NCBI RefSeq assembly: GCF_029626235.1
Contig: NZ_JARUBO010000005.1
Span: 4,248,501-4,312,500 of the forward strand
From: Micromonospora sp. WMMD1120
Lineage (GTDB): Bacteria; Actinomycetota; Actinomycetes; Mycobacteriales; Micromonosporaceae
Direction: 5' to 3'
DNA length: 64,000 nucleotides
The notes beneath the pieces are model-generated. The model was not told the origin of the DNA. It did no database searches and was given only the letters and a program-made list of their open reading frames with translations. The position numbers and the translations under genes are program-made. Shown here piece by piece: positions 27,772-36,601 of the stretch (the first letter of the stretch is position 1; each line of letters opens with the position of its first letter).

Positions 27772-28704
27772 ATGCAGCTCCATCAGCTCAGGTACTTCGT
27801 CGCGGTGGCCGAAGTACGACATTTCACCCAAGCCGCCGACATCGTGGGCATCACCCAGCCATCTCTCAGTAAGCAAATTCACGCTCTCGAGGCCGACCTC
27901 GGGGCGCCGCTGTTCGAGCGGGTAAGGGGCAACATCGCGCTCACCGCGGCGGGCGAGGTGCTGCTGCCGTTGGCGACCCGGATCCTCGCCGACGTGGAGA
28001 CCGCGACCCGCGAGGTGCAGGAGCTGGTCGGCTTGCGCCGGGGCCGGGTCCGGCTCGGGGCCACGCCCAGCCTGGCCACCTCGCTCGCGCCGCCGGTGCT
28101 GCGCCGGTTCCGCGACGCGCACCCGACCATCGACCTGCGGGTCGAGGAGGGCGGCTCCCAGGACCTGGTGCGCGACCTGCTCCGGGGTGACCTCGACCTG
28201 GCCCTGATCATCATGCCCGCGCAGGGCGCCGACCCGGGGCTGCGGGTCGACCCGATCCTGCGGGAGAGCCTGGTGGTGGCCTCGGTGGACGAGGTGCCCA
28301 CCGCGTCGACCACCCGGGAGCTGCGCATAACCGACCTGCGCGACCAGCCGATGGTGATGTTCCGGGAGGGCTACGACCTGCGCGACGCCACCATCCAGGC
28401 GTGTCGGGAGGCGGGGTTCGAGCCGACCTTCGCGGTGGACGGCGGCGAGATGGACGCCGTGCTCAGCTTCGTCGAGGCCGGGCTCGGCATCGCGCTGGTC
28501 CCGGGCATCGTGCTGGCCCGCCGGCCGGGCGTACGGATCACCCGGCTCGCCCCGCCCGGTGTGCGGCGGACCATCGCGGTGGCCCGCCGGCGCGACGTCG
28601 TGCCCACCCACGCCGGTCGGGAGCTGCGGCGCATCCTCCTCGACTACGTCCATTCGGCGATCGACCTCGGCGAGCTGCCGCCCGGCGTGGAGCCGCTGAC
28701 CTGA
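27772..28704 (+). CDS. LysR family transcriptional regulator, likely of sdhCAB
   Basis: 310 residues. The N-terminal winged helix 'HQLRYFVAVAEVRHFTQAA' and 'GITQPSLSKQIHALE' (4-42) is typical LysR, followed by the two-lobed effector domain ('RVRLGATPSLATSLAPPVL', from about residue 92; 'GLGIALVPG' near 238). It lies divergent from sdhC with a LysR box in the 77-bp gap, so control of succinate dehydrogenase is the best guess. The effector is unknown. TAAGCT ends 6 nt before the ATG, suggesting a leaderless start. Confidence 0.9.
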   Translation: MQLHQLRYFVAVAEVRHFTQAADIVGITQPSLSKQIHALEADLGAPLFERVRGNIALTAAGEVLLPLATRILADVETATREVQELVGLRRGRVRLGATPSLATSLAPPVLRRFRDAHPTIDLRVEEGGSQDLVRDLLRGDLDLALIIMPAQGADPGLRVDPILRESLVVASVDEVPTASTTRELRITDLRDQPMVMFREGYDLRDATIQACREAGFEPTFAVDGGEMDAVLSFVEAGLGIALVPGIVLARRPGVRITRLAPPGVRRTIAVARRRDVVPTHAGRELRRILLDYVHSAIDLGELPPGVEPLT

Positions 28705-28735
28705 GCCCACCCCGCGCGGCGCAGTGCCGGCCGGC

Positions 28736-28795
28736 CGGGACGGGCCAGCGGGTGCCGCGCCGGCCGGAGCGAGGCGCCGGGGAGCGCCCGTCCCG
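28736..28795. terminator. Convergent terminator between lysR and hrpA
   Basis: CGGGACGGGC (28736-28745) pairs with GCCCGTCCCG (28786-28795) around a 40-nt GC-rich loop that can fold further. It fills the 94-bp convergent gap. Confidence 0.5.
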
Positions 28796-28798
28796 ACC

Positions 28799-31700
28799 TC
28801 AGCGGCCCTCGGCGTCGTCCATCGCGCGGTAGATCCGCTGTTCCGAGACGGGGTACGGGGTGCCCAACGCCTGGGCGAACACGTTCACCCGCAGCTCCTC
28901 GATCATCCAGCGGATCTGCCGGACCGCCGCCTCCTGCCGGCGGGCCGGTGGCAGCGCGGCGAGCAGGTCGTCGTACTCCTTCTGCACCACGGCGATCCGG
29001 TCCTGCTGCTGGCGGTCGCGCTGCGGGTTGCCGCCGAGGCGGTCCAGGCGACGCTCGATGGCGGTGAGGTAGCGCAGCAGGTCGGGCAGGCGGGCGTACC
29101 CGGTCTCGGTGACGAAACCGGCGTGCACCAGCCCGGCGAGCTGCTTGCGGATGTCGGCGAGCGCGGCGACCACGGCCAGGTTGCGGGTCGCGCCGAGGCG
29201 CTGCTCCACGGCGTACGCGGCGGCGAGCACCCGGCGGACCCGGTCCATCACCTCGACGACCGTGTCGACAAGGTCGGCGCGGACCTTCTCGCGCAGGGCG
29301 GCGAAGCCGTCGGCGTCCCACGCCGGACCGCCGGCCGCGTCGATCAGCCGGTCGATGGCCGCGCCCGCGGCGTCCTCGATCAGCTCCTGCACCCCGCCGT
29401 GCGGGTTGCGGCTCAACGCCAGCTTCGCCTCGTTGCTCAGCCGCCCCTGCAGGAACCGCGCCGGGGACGGCACGGTGAGCCGCAGCAGCCGGCGGGTGCC
29501 GGCCCAGTGCGCCGCCTCCGCCTCGGCGGGGGAGTCGAAGACCTTCACCCCGACCGTCGCGCCCTCGTCGACGAGCGCGGGGTACGCGGTGACCGCGTAC
29601 CCGGCCCGCACCTGCTCGATGGTCCGTGGCAGGGTGCCGACGCTCCACTCGCGCAGGCCCGTCCGGGCCACCTCCGGCGCGGCGGCCGCCACGACCTGGC
29701 GTACCTCCTGCCGCAGTTGGCGTTGCAGGGCCGGCAGGTCCTTGCCCTCGGCGACCGGCTTGTCGTCGTCGCCGAGCACCCGAAACGTGACGCGCAGGTG
29801 GGTGGGGAGCTTCGCCGGCTCCCACGCGTCGCGCGGCACGGTGACACCGGTCATCCGGCGCAGTTGGCGGGTGAGCGCGTCGAGCAGCGGCTCCTCGCCG
29901 GGGGTGATCGCCGCGAGGGCGGCGCGGGCGTAGTCCGGCACCGGGACGAAGTTGCGCCGGATCGCCTTGGGCAGTGTCCGGATCAGCGCGATCACGGTCT
30001 CCTCGCGCAGCCCCGGCACCTGCCAGTCGAAGGTCTCCGCCGGCACCTGGTTGAGCAGCGGCAGCGGGATGTCCACTGTGACGCCGTCGTCCGGCGTGCC
30101 CGGCTCGAACCGGTAGGTCAGCGGCAGACGTACCCCGTCGGCCTGCCACTCGTCCGGGTAGTCGCCCTCGTCCACCCCGGCGCGGCCGTCGTTGACCAGC
30201 AGGTCGCGGGTGAAGGTCAGCAGGTCGGGCCGCTCCCGGCGGGTCTTCTTCCACCAGGTGTCGAAGTGCCGGCCGGAGACCACGTCGGCGGGGATCCGCT
30301 GGTCGTAGAAGCCGAAGATGGTCTCGTCGTCGACCAGGATGTCCCGGCGTCGGGCCCGGCTCTCCAACTCCTCGATCTCGCCGAGCAGCCGCTTGTTGTC
30401 GGCCCAGAACCGGTGGTGGGTCTGCCAGTCGCCCTCGACGAGGGCGTGCCGGATGAACAGCTCCCGGCTCAGCGTCGGGTCGATCCGCCCGAAGTTGACC
30501 TTGCGCGACGCGACCAGCGGCACGCCGTACAGGGTGACCTTCTCGTAGGCCATCACCGCGGCCTGCTTCTTCTCCCAGTGCGGCTCGCTGTAGCTGCGCT
30601 TGACCAGGTGCTGGGCGAGGGGCTCGACCCACTCCGGTTCGACCCGACCGGCGATGCGGCCCCACAGCCGGGACGTCTCCACCAACTCGGCGGCCATCAC
30701 CCAGCGCGGCGGCTTCTTGAACAGCGCCGATCCGGGGAAGATCGCGAACTTCGCCCCCCGTGCCCCCAGGTACTCGTGCTTCTGGGCGTCCTTGAGGCCG
30801 ATGTGCGACAACAGGCCCGGCAGCAGCGACTGGTGCACCTTCGGGGTGTCGATCTCCTCCGGCAGGTCCGCGCCGCCCCGGCGACCCCGGCCGGCGTCCG
30901 CGTCGGCGGCGGCGTCGCGTGGCGGTCGCCCGCCGCGCCGGTCGCCCTCGCCCGGGGTACGCAGCACCTGGCGCAGTTGGCTGACGATGTCCTGCCACTC
31001 GCGGATGCGCAGGTAGTTCAGGTACTCCGCCTTGCACATCCGGCGGAACGCGCTGGAGGACAACTCCCGCTGCTGCTCGCGCAGGTAGCGCCACAGGTTG
31101 AGGTACGCGACGAAGTCGGACTCCCGGTCGGCGAACCGGGCGTGCGCCTGGTCTGCCTGGGCCTGCTTCTCCGCCGGCCGCTCCCGGGGGTCCTGGATGG
31201 AGAGCGCGGCGGCGATCACCAACACCTCGGTGGCGCAGCCGTTGCGTTCGCCCTCGACCACCATCCGGGCCAGCCGCGGATCGACCGGCAGCTGGGCCAG
31301 CCGTCGGCCCAACGCGGTGAGCCGCTTGGCCGGGTCCTCCTCGGTCGGGTTCAGCGCGCCCAGCTCGTGCAGCAGGTTGACGCCGTCGGCGATGTTGCGC
31401 TTGTCCGGCGGGTCGACGAACGGGAACGCGGCGAGGTCGCCGAGCCCGATCGCTGTCATCTGGAGGATGACCGACGCCAGGTTGGTGCGCAGGATCTCCG
31501 GGTCGGTGAACTCCGGCCGGGACAGGAAGTCCTGCTCGTCGTAGAGGCGGATGCAGATGCCGTCCGAGGTACGACCGCAGCGGCCCTTGCGCTGGTTCGC
31601 CGATGCCTGCGAGATCGGCTCGATCGGCAGCCGCTGCACCTTGAGCCGGCTGGAGTAACGGGAGATCCGCGCGGTGCCCGGGTCCACCACGTAGGTGATG

Positions 31701-32863
31701 CCGGGCACCGTCAGCGAGGTCTCCGCGACGTTGGTGGCGAGCACCACCCGGCGGTTGGTGTGCGCGGCGAAGACGCGGTGCTGCTCGGCGGCGGAGAGCC
31801 GCGCGTACAGCGGCAGGATCTCGGTGCCGAGCAGGGACCGCTTCTTCTGCACCAGCTTGTTCAGCGCGTCCGCGGTGTCGCGGATCTCCCGTTCGCCGCT
31901 GAGGAAGACCAGGATGTCGCCGGGGCCCTCGGCGGCCAACTCCTCGACGGCGTCGCCGATCGCCTGGATCTGGTCGCGGACGTTCTCCTCGTCGCCGTCG
32001 CCGTCCTCCTCGCCCTCGGTGACCTCCAGCAACGGCCGGTAGCGCACCTCCACCGGGTAGGTGCGTCCGGACACCTCGACCACCGGCGCGGGCACGCCGT
32101 CCGGCTGGTCGGCGGTGGGTGGCCCGGCGAAGTGTCGGGCGAACCTGTCGGTCTCGATGGTCGCCGAGGTGATGATCACCTTGAGGTCGGGTCGCCGGGG
32201 CAGCAGCTCCCGCAGGTACCCGAGGATGAAGTCGATGTTCAGGCTGCGCTCGTGCGCCTCGTCGATGATCAGCGTGTCGTACTGGCGCAGCATCCGGTCG
32301 GTCTGCAACTCGGCCAGCAGGATGCCGTCGGTCATCAGCTTCACCAGGCTGCGCTCGCTCACCTGGTCGGTGAAGCGCACCTTGTAGCCGACCACGTCGC
32401 CCAGCTCGGTGCCCAGCTCGTCGGCGATCCGGTCGGCGACCGTCCGGGCGGCCAGCCGCCGGGGTTGGGTGTGCCCGATCACGCCGTGCACGCCGCGCCC
32501 CAGCTCCAGGCAGATCTTGGGGATCTGGGTGGTCTTGCCGGAGCCGGTCTCGCCCGCCACGACCACCACCTGGTGGTCACGGATGGCGGCGGCGATGTCG
32601 TCCTTGCGCTCGCTGACCGGCAACCCCACCGGGTACGTGATGACCGGCACTGCCGCCTGGCGGGCGGCCAACCGCTGCTCGGCCCTGCCCACGTCGGCGG
32701 TGATCTCGGTGAGCGCCGCCTCCCGGCGCTGCGGGTCGCGCAGCTTCCGGGTGCCGTCCAGTCGCCGCTGGAGGCGGCGCTGGTCGCGGAACATCAGCGG
32801 GGCGATACGGCGGTGCAGCTCGCGTACCGGGTCGGTCGCGACGGAGGCGGTTGGATTCTGCAT
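28799..32863 (-). CDS. hrpA: ATP-dependent RNA helicase HrpA
   Basis: 1354 residues, near the roughly 1300 usual for HrpA. DEAH-box motifs: Walker A 'AGETGSGKTTQ' (about 93-103), 'TQPRRLAAR', 'DEAHERSLN' (about 188-196), 'ITSATI', and 'QRKGRCGRT' (motif VI, about 398-406). A long C-terminal region follows, including a low-complexity Arg/Asp/Gly insert near 655-680, then DUF3418-like sequence to the end. HrpA-type enzymes unwind RNA and act in mRNA processing or ribosome rescue. ATG at 32863; the frame is open further upstream but runs into the divergent CGNR gene. Probably leaderless (TATCCT 11 nt upstream). Confidence 0.95.
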   Translation of the reverse strand: MQNPTASVATDPVRELHRRIAPLMFRDQRRLQRRLDGTRKLRDPQRREAALTEITADVGRAEQRLAARQAAVPVITYPVGLPVSERKDDIAAAIRDHQVVVVAGETGSGKTTQIPKICLELGRGVHGVIGHTQPRRLAARTVADRIADELGTELGDVVGYKVRFTDQVSERSLVKLMTDGILLAELQTDRMLRQYDTLIIDEAHERSLNIDFILGYLRELLPRRPDLKVIITSATIETDRFARHFAGPPTADQPDGVPAPVVEVSGRTYPVEVRYRPLLEVTEGEEDGDGDEENVRDQIQAIGDAVEELAAEGPGDILVFLSGEREIRDTADALNKLVQKKRSLLGTEILPLYARLSAAEQHRVFAAHTNRRVVLATNVAETSLTVPGITYVVDPGTARISRYSSRLKVQRLPIEPISQASANQRKGRCGRTSDGICIRLYDEQDFLSRPEFTDPEILRTNLASVILQMTAIGLGDLAAFPFVDPPDKRNIADGVNLLHELGALNPTEEDPAKRLTALGRRLAQLPVDPRLARMVVEGERNGCATEVLVIAAALSIQDPRERPAEKQAQADQAHARFADRESDFVAYLNLWRYLREQQRELSSSAFRRMCKAEYLNYLRIREWQDIVSQLRQVLRTPGEGDRRGGRPPRDAAADADAGRGRRGGADLPEEIDTPKVHQSLLPGLLSHIGLKDAQKHEYLGARGAKFAIFPGSALFKKPPRWVMAAELVETSRLWGRIAGRVEPEWVEPLAQHLVKRSYSEPHWEKKQAAVMAYEKVTLYGVPLVASRKVNFGRIDPTLSRELFIRHALVEGDWQTHHRFWADNKRLLGEIEELESRARRRDILVDDETIFGFYDQRIPADVVSGRHFDTWWKKTRRERPDLLTFTRDLLVNDGRAGVDEGDYPDEWQADGVRLPLTYRFEPGTPDDGVTVDIPLPLLNQVPAETFDWQVPGLREETVIALIRTLPKAIRRNFVPVPDYARAALAAITPGEEPLLDALTRQLRRMTGVTVPRDAWEPAKLPTHLRVTFRVLGDDDKPVAEGKDLPALQRQLRQEVRQVVAAAAPEVARTGLREWSVGTLPRTIEQVRAGYAVTAYPALVDEGATVGVKVFDSPAEAEAAHWAGTRRLLRLTVPSPARFLQGRLSNEAKLALSRNPHGGVQELIEDAAGAAIDRLIDAAGGPAWDADGFAALREKVRADLVDTVVEVMDRVRRVLAAAYAVEQRLGATRNLAVVAALADIRKQLAGLVHAGFVTETGYARLPDLLRYLTAIERRLDRLGGNPQRDRQQQDRIAVVQKEYDDLLAALPPARRQEAAVRQIRWMIEELRVNVFAQALGTPYPVSEQRIYRAMDDAEGR

Positions 32864-33029
32864 GTCGTGCCCAAGGATAGGCAGCCCGGCGACGTAGCGC
32901 CCCTGGGTTACCGCCGGACGCCGGCCGGGCGCCCGCCCACCGGCGTGATCTCCGCTGGCGCGGCGTCCGCCGGACCCGTGCGTGCCTGTTGCGGGGTGCG
33001 CAGGCCGCGGATACGCCGAGTCAGCATGG

Positions 33030-33536
33030 GTGCGGTTCGCCACCGTCGCCGACCTGGTCGACTTCTGCGCATCGCACGGCCTACCGGCCACCACCGTCGG
33101 CGCGGCGGACCTGGCGGCGGCCCGCCGCCTGCGTGAGGCGGTGCGGGACGCCTGCCAGGCCCACACCGGTGTGGATGTGCCGCCGGACACCGCCGCCGCA
33201 CTGGCCGAGCTCTTCCGGGACGCGCCGCTGACCGTCGAGATCGACAGCGTGGGGCGGGCCCGCCCGGCCCCCCGCCCCGGACTGACCGGGGCCGCCGCGC
33301 TCACCGCCCGGGTGGGTTGTACCGTCCTCCTCGCCGAGGCCGACGGCACCTGGCCGCGACTGAAGGCGTGCGCCGCGCACGAGTGCCGCTGGGTGTACTA
33401 CGACCACAGCCCGGCCGGGCGCAGCCGCTGGTGCACGATGAGCATCTGCGGAAGTCGGGCCAAGATGCGGGCGTACCGCGACCGCAGCCGACCCGACCGG
33501 GATCGGACGACGACGAGCAACCGGGGTCGACAGTGA
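33030..33536 (+). CDS. CGNR zinc-finger regulator with short ABATE-like domain
   Basis: 168 residues. The C-terminus has the CGNR zinc finger: Cys in 'KACAAHECRWVYYD', then 'RWCTMSICGSRAKMRAYR', where the family CGNR is CGSR here. The N-terminal part ('LVDFCASHGLPATT', 'RRLREAVRDA') matches only the later part of an ABATE domain; about 25-30 residues usual at the start are missing, and an in-frame TGA lies at 32946. Such proteins are DNA-binding regulators. The GTG at 33030 is a choice; 32982 GTG is an alternative. Its stop is 2 nt before the next ATG, so the two are co-transcribed. Confidence 0.75.
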   Translation: MRFATVADLVDFCASHGLPATTVGAADLAAARRLREAVRDACQAHTGVDVPPDTAAALAELFRDAPLTVEIDSVGRARPAPRPGLTGAAALTARVGCTVLLAEADGTWPRLKACAAHECRWVYYDHSPAGRSRWCTMSICGSRAKMRAYRDRSRPDRDRTTTSNRGRQ

Positions 33537-33538
33537 CG

Positions 33539-33925
33539 ATGCGGGACACCGACCGGGCGTTGGTGCAGGCCGCGACGGCGGTCGCCAAGCTGCGCTGCCG
33601 CAGCCAGCGGCACACCGTCGCCTCGGCTGGCCGCACCGCCGACGGGCGGGTCTTCAGCGGGGTGAACATCGCGCACGCGAGCGGAGGCGTCTGCGCCGAG
33701 CTGGTGGTGATCGGCACCGCCGCCACCCAGGGCGTCACCGAGCTGGAGACGATCGTCACGGTCGCCGACCGGGGCCGTGCGGTGACAGCGCCGTGTGACG
33801 GCTGCGTACACGTGCTGCGGGAGGCTTTCCCGGCGCTGCGGGTGATCGTCGGCCCGGTGGACGACCCGCGGGTGGTCGGGCTCGCGGATCTGCCGACGAC
33901 GGCCGGGAGCGGCGCGGCCGGCTGA
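33539..33925 (+). CDS. Cytidine/blasticidin deaminase-like zinc enzyme
   Basis: 128 residues, CDA fold. Zinc site: 'VCAELV' (C-A-E, about 50-55) and 'PCDGC' (about 84-88); 'FSGVNIAHASGG' precedes it as in cytidine and blasticidin-S deaminases. It should deaminate a cytosine-type nucleoside; the short length and ending fit the tetrameric CDA class, but true cytidine deaminase versus nucleoside-antibiotic deaminase cannot be decided. GTG at 33533 overlapping the upstream stop (GTGA) is an alternative start, so it is coupled to the CGNR gene. Confidence 0.82.
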   Translation: MRDTDRALVQAATAVAKLRCRSQRHTVASAGRTADGRVFSGVNIAHASGGVCAELVVIGTAATQGVTELETIVTVADRGRAVTAPCDGCVHVLREAFPALRVIVGPVDDPRVVGLADLPTTAGSGAAG

Positions 33926-33933
33926 CCGGCGCG

Positions 33934-34293
33934 TCAGTCGCCGGAGGCCGCCTCCAGCATCGACCGGGGCACCGGCACGCCCTCGAACCGCAGGTTGCCC
34001 TCCGGCAGCAGCCAGGTGGTGACCCGCGCGACCAGGCGCCCGGCGCGTACGGCCGGGTCGTTGGCGAAGAGGGCGCGCGCCTCGTCGGGCGCGATGGAGA
34101 GCACGACGAACCCGCGGAGGTGCTCGTCGTCGCCGTGCAGGAACGGCCCGGCGGCGAGCACCAGTCCCTGCTCCACGAGGCCCGCCTGGTGGGCCAGGTG
34201 CGCGTCCTGCAACCTGTCGATCGCGTCCCGCGGCAGCTCCGGCGGATCCGACGGGCGGGCCAGGAGCACGACCGTGTGCTGGTCGAATCGCAT
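33934..34293 (-). CDS. YciI family protein
   Basis: 119 residues, YCII-related fold (PF03795). Key features are 'LQDAHLAHQAGLVEQGLVLAAGPF' around residues 28-51, with the conserved His and 'G-P' after the central strand, and 'FANDPAVRAG' near 78-87. Family members are small ferredoxin-like proteins of unclear role, some fused to sigma factors or acting as hydrolases. ATG at 34293. It lies convergent with the deaminase gene and divergent from the iron transporter. Confidence 0.8.
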   Translation of the reverse strand: MRFDQHTVVLLARPSDPPELPRDAIDRLQDAHLAHQAGLVEQGLVLAAGPFLHGDDEHLRGFVVLSIAPDEARALFANDPAVRAGRLVARVTTWLLPEGNLRFEGVPVPRSMLEAASGD

Positions 34294-34419
34294 GCTCGTA
34301 CCCTATGGCGCGAATGTCCCCCTGCTCCGGCTGCTGGTGATTGTCGCCCCCGCCGACGTCCGGGGAGGACTCCCGGCGGCATCGACGACCACCGGTTAGG
34401 TCACTTTCCGCAGGTCGGC

Positions 34420-34438
34420 TAAGGTTAGGCGAACCTAA
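34420..34438 (+). promoter_or_regulatory. DtxR/IdeR iron box at the siderophore transporter promoter
   Basis: TAAGGTTAGGCGAACCTAA matches the actinobacterial iron box (TTAGGTTAGGCTAACCTAA) at 17 of 19 positions and is dyad-symmetric. A possible promoter is TTAGGT (34396-34401), 18 nt, TAAGGT (34420-34425), so the repressor would sit on the -10. Expect repression by iron-loaded DtxR/IdeR. Confidence 0.88.
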
Positions 34439-34459
34439 GCCTGATCGTGCAGGAGATCC

Positions 34460-35500
34460 GTGACCACCCTCGCCAGCCGGCCGACCCGCAGTCGTGCCAG
34501 CACCCGCACCGGGCGTCGGATCACCGTCACCGTTGGGGCCGCGCTGGTCCTGCTGCTCGCCGTGCTGGCCAGCTTCGCGCTCGGCAGCCGGCAGCTCGGC
34601 GTCGACGAGGTCTGGCGCGCCCTGGTCGCCCCGGACGGCAGCGACGCCAGCACCATCGTCCGGGAGCTGCGGATGCCCCGCACCGCGCTCGGCCTCGCCG
34701 TCGGGCTCGCGCTCGCCGTGGCGGGTGTGCTCTTCCAGGCGCTCACCCGCAACCCCCTCGCCGAACCCCGCATCCTCGGCATCAGCGCCGGCGCGTCGTT
34801 CGGGGTGGTCCTCGCGATCTCCGTCTTCGGGGTGGGCACCCTCGCCGGGTACGTCTGGTTCGGCATCGCCGGGGCGTTCATCGCCGGACTGCTGGTCTTC
34901 GCCATCGCCACCCGGGCCCGCGAGGGCGCCAGCCCGGTCACCCTCGCGCTGGTCGGCGCGGCGCTCGACGCCAGCCTGGCCTCCGGGGTGTACGCGCTGC
35001 TGAGCATCGACGCCCGCACCTTCGAGGAGTACCGGTTCTGGGTGGTCGGCGGGCTGACCGGACGGGACCTGTCGGTCACCGCGCAGGTGGCGCCGTTCGT
35101 CCTCGCCGGGCTGCTGCTGGCCGCCGTGGTCGCCCGCGGGCTGGACGCGCTGGCCCTGGGCGACGACGTGGCCCGAGGTCTCGGCCACCGGATCGGCCTG
35201 GTCCGCCTCGGTGGCGGCCTCGCCGCGGTGCTGCTCACCGGGGCTGCGGTGGCGGCGGCCGGGCCGGTCGCCTTCGTCGGACTGGCAGTGCCGCACCTCG
35301 CCCGCGCGCTGGTCGGCGCGGACCACAGGTGGACCCTCGCCGTCTCCGCGCTGCTCGGCCCGGCGCTGCTGCTCGGCGCCGACATCATCGGTCGGCTCGT
35401 TGCCCCGCCCGGCGAGGTCCCTGCCGGGATCGTCACCGCGCTGATCGGCGCGCCGCTGCTGGCCGTGCTGGTCCGTCGTGCCCGGGTGGTGACCGCGTGA
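34460..35500 (+). CDS. Iron-siderophore ABC transporter permease (FecCD family)
   Basis: 346 residues with about nine or ten membrane segments. 'LTRNPLAEPRILGISAGASFGVV' (about 95-117) and 'VGLAVPHLARALVGADHR' (about 272-289) are signature FecCD segments that contact the ATPase. It forms half of the channel for ferric siderophore uptake with the next gene. GTG start at 34460 follows AGGAGATCC. The iron box lies 22 bp upstream. Its stop overlaps the next GTG (GTGA). Confidence 0.93.
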   Translation: MTTLASRPTRSRASTRTGRRITVTVGAALVLLLAVLASFALGSRQLGVDEVWRALVAPDGSDASTIVRELRMPRTALGLAVGLALAVAGVLFQALTRNPLAEPRILGISAGASFGVVLAISVFGVGTLAGYVWFGIAGAFIAGLLVFAIATRAREGASPVTLALVGAALDASLASGVYALLSIDARTFEEYRFWVVGGLTGRDLSVTAQVAPFVLAGLLLAAVVARGLDALALGDDVARGLGHRIGLVRLGGGLAAVLLTGAAVAAAGPVAFVGLAVPHLARALVGADHRWTLAVSALLGPALLLGADIIGRLVAPPGEVPAGIVTALIGAPLLAVLVRRARVVTA

Positions 35501-36582
35501 CCGCCACGCCCCGGACCGGCTCGTCGCGCACCGCGCCGGTCGACGACGGGGCGCGGGTGCCCGGGCGCGCGCTGCTGCGGGTCGGGTCGGTGAGCCTGCT
35601 GATCCGTCGCCGGGCGACGCTGGTGGCCGCCGTGCTGACCGTGCTGCTCCTGCTGGCCGTCGTGCTCAGCCTCTCGCTGGGCACCCCGTACGTCGCCCCG
35701 GCCGACGTGCTGCGCGCGCTCTCCGGCGCCGGCACCCCGTACGACCTGGTGGTCTTCGATCTTCGGCTGCCGCGCGTGGTGCTGGCGGCCGTGGCCGGCG
35801 CGGCCTTCGGCGTGGCCGGCACGCTGATCCAGAGCGTGGCCCGCAACCCGCTCGCCAGCCCGGACATCATCGGCATCACCCAGGGTGCGGGCCTCGCCGC
35901 GACGGTGGCGCTGACCAGTGGCATGGCCGCGGTGCTGGTGGCGCCCACCGCGCTGGTGGGCGGCCTGCTCGCGGCGGCGCTGCTGTTCGCCCTCGGCGCC
36001 CGGCACGGGCTGGCCGCGCAGCGGTTCGTGCTCGCCGGGGTGGCTGTCGCGTTCGGCTTCCGGGCGCTCACCGAGGTGGTCATGCTCACCGCCGACCCGA
36101 TCGACGGGCTGCGCGCGCAGATCTGGCTGATCGGCACCCTGGCCGGCAAGGGCTGGACCGAGGCCGCGTGGATCGGCGGCACCCTGCTCGTGCTGCTGCC
36201 CGTGTTGCTCTGGGCCGGCTGGGCGCTGAACAGCACCGCGCTGGACGACGACACCGCCCGGGGCGTCGGACTACGCCCGGTGGCCCGCCGGATCGGCCTC
36301 GCCGGCACCGGCGTGCTCGTCGCCGCGATGGTCACCGCCCAGGTCGGCGCCGTCGACTTCGTGGCGCTCGTCGCACCGCAGGTGGCCCGTCGACTGGTCC
36401 GCGCCGAACGGCCACCGCTGCTCTGCGCGGCGCTGCTCGGCGCGCTCCTGCTGGTGCTGGCCGACCTGGCCGGCCGCCGGCTGCTCGCGCCCACCCAACT
36501 CCCGGCCGGCGTGCTGACCGCCGCGATCGGTGGGCCGTACCTGATCTTCCTGTTGCTGCGCGGCCGGCGGCGGTCGTCGTGA
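35497..36582 (+). CDS. Iron-siderophore ABC transporter permease (FecCD family)
   Basis: 361 residues, the second permease. 'VARNPLASPDIIGITQGAGLAA' (about 114-135) and 'VDFVALVAPQVARRLVRAERP' (about 286-306) match the same FecCD positions as in its partner. A cytoplasmic N-terminal extension of about 40 residues precedes the first membrane segment. The GTG start overlaps the upstream stop, so both permeases should be made in equal amounts. Confidence 0.93.
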   Translation: MTATPRTGSSRTAPVDDGARVPGRALLRVGSVSLLIRRRATLVAAVLTVLLLLAVVLSLSLGTPYVAPADVLRALSGAGTPYDLVVFDLRLPRVVLAAVAGAAFGVAGTLIQSVARNPLASPDIIGITQGAGLAATVALTSGMAAVLVAPTALVGGLLAAALLFALGARHGLAAQRFVLAGVAVAFGFRALTEVVMLTADPIDGLRAQIWLIGTLAGKGWTEAAWIGGTLLVLLPVLLWAGWALNSTALDDDTARGVGLRPVARRIGLAGTGVLVAAMVTAQVGAVDFVALVAPQVARRLVRAERPPLLCAALLGALLLVLADLAGRRLLAPTQLPAGVLTAAIGGPYLIFLLLRGRRRSS

Positions 36583-36601
36583 CGCCTCAAGGAGTCGTGT
36601 G

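Noticed and set aside
28724..33136. Plus-strand frame of 1470 codons opposite hrpA
   Set aside because: Shadow of the HrpA helicase, low-complexity product; the minus-strand product has all DEAH motifs.
33934..34382. Longer minus-strand frame over the YciI gene
   Set aside because: A different frame with Arg/Ser-rich noise; the 119-residue YciI frame has a family match.
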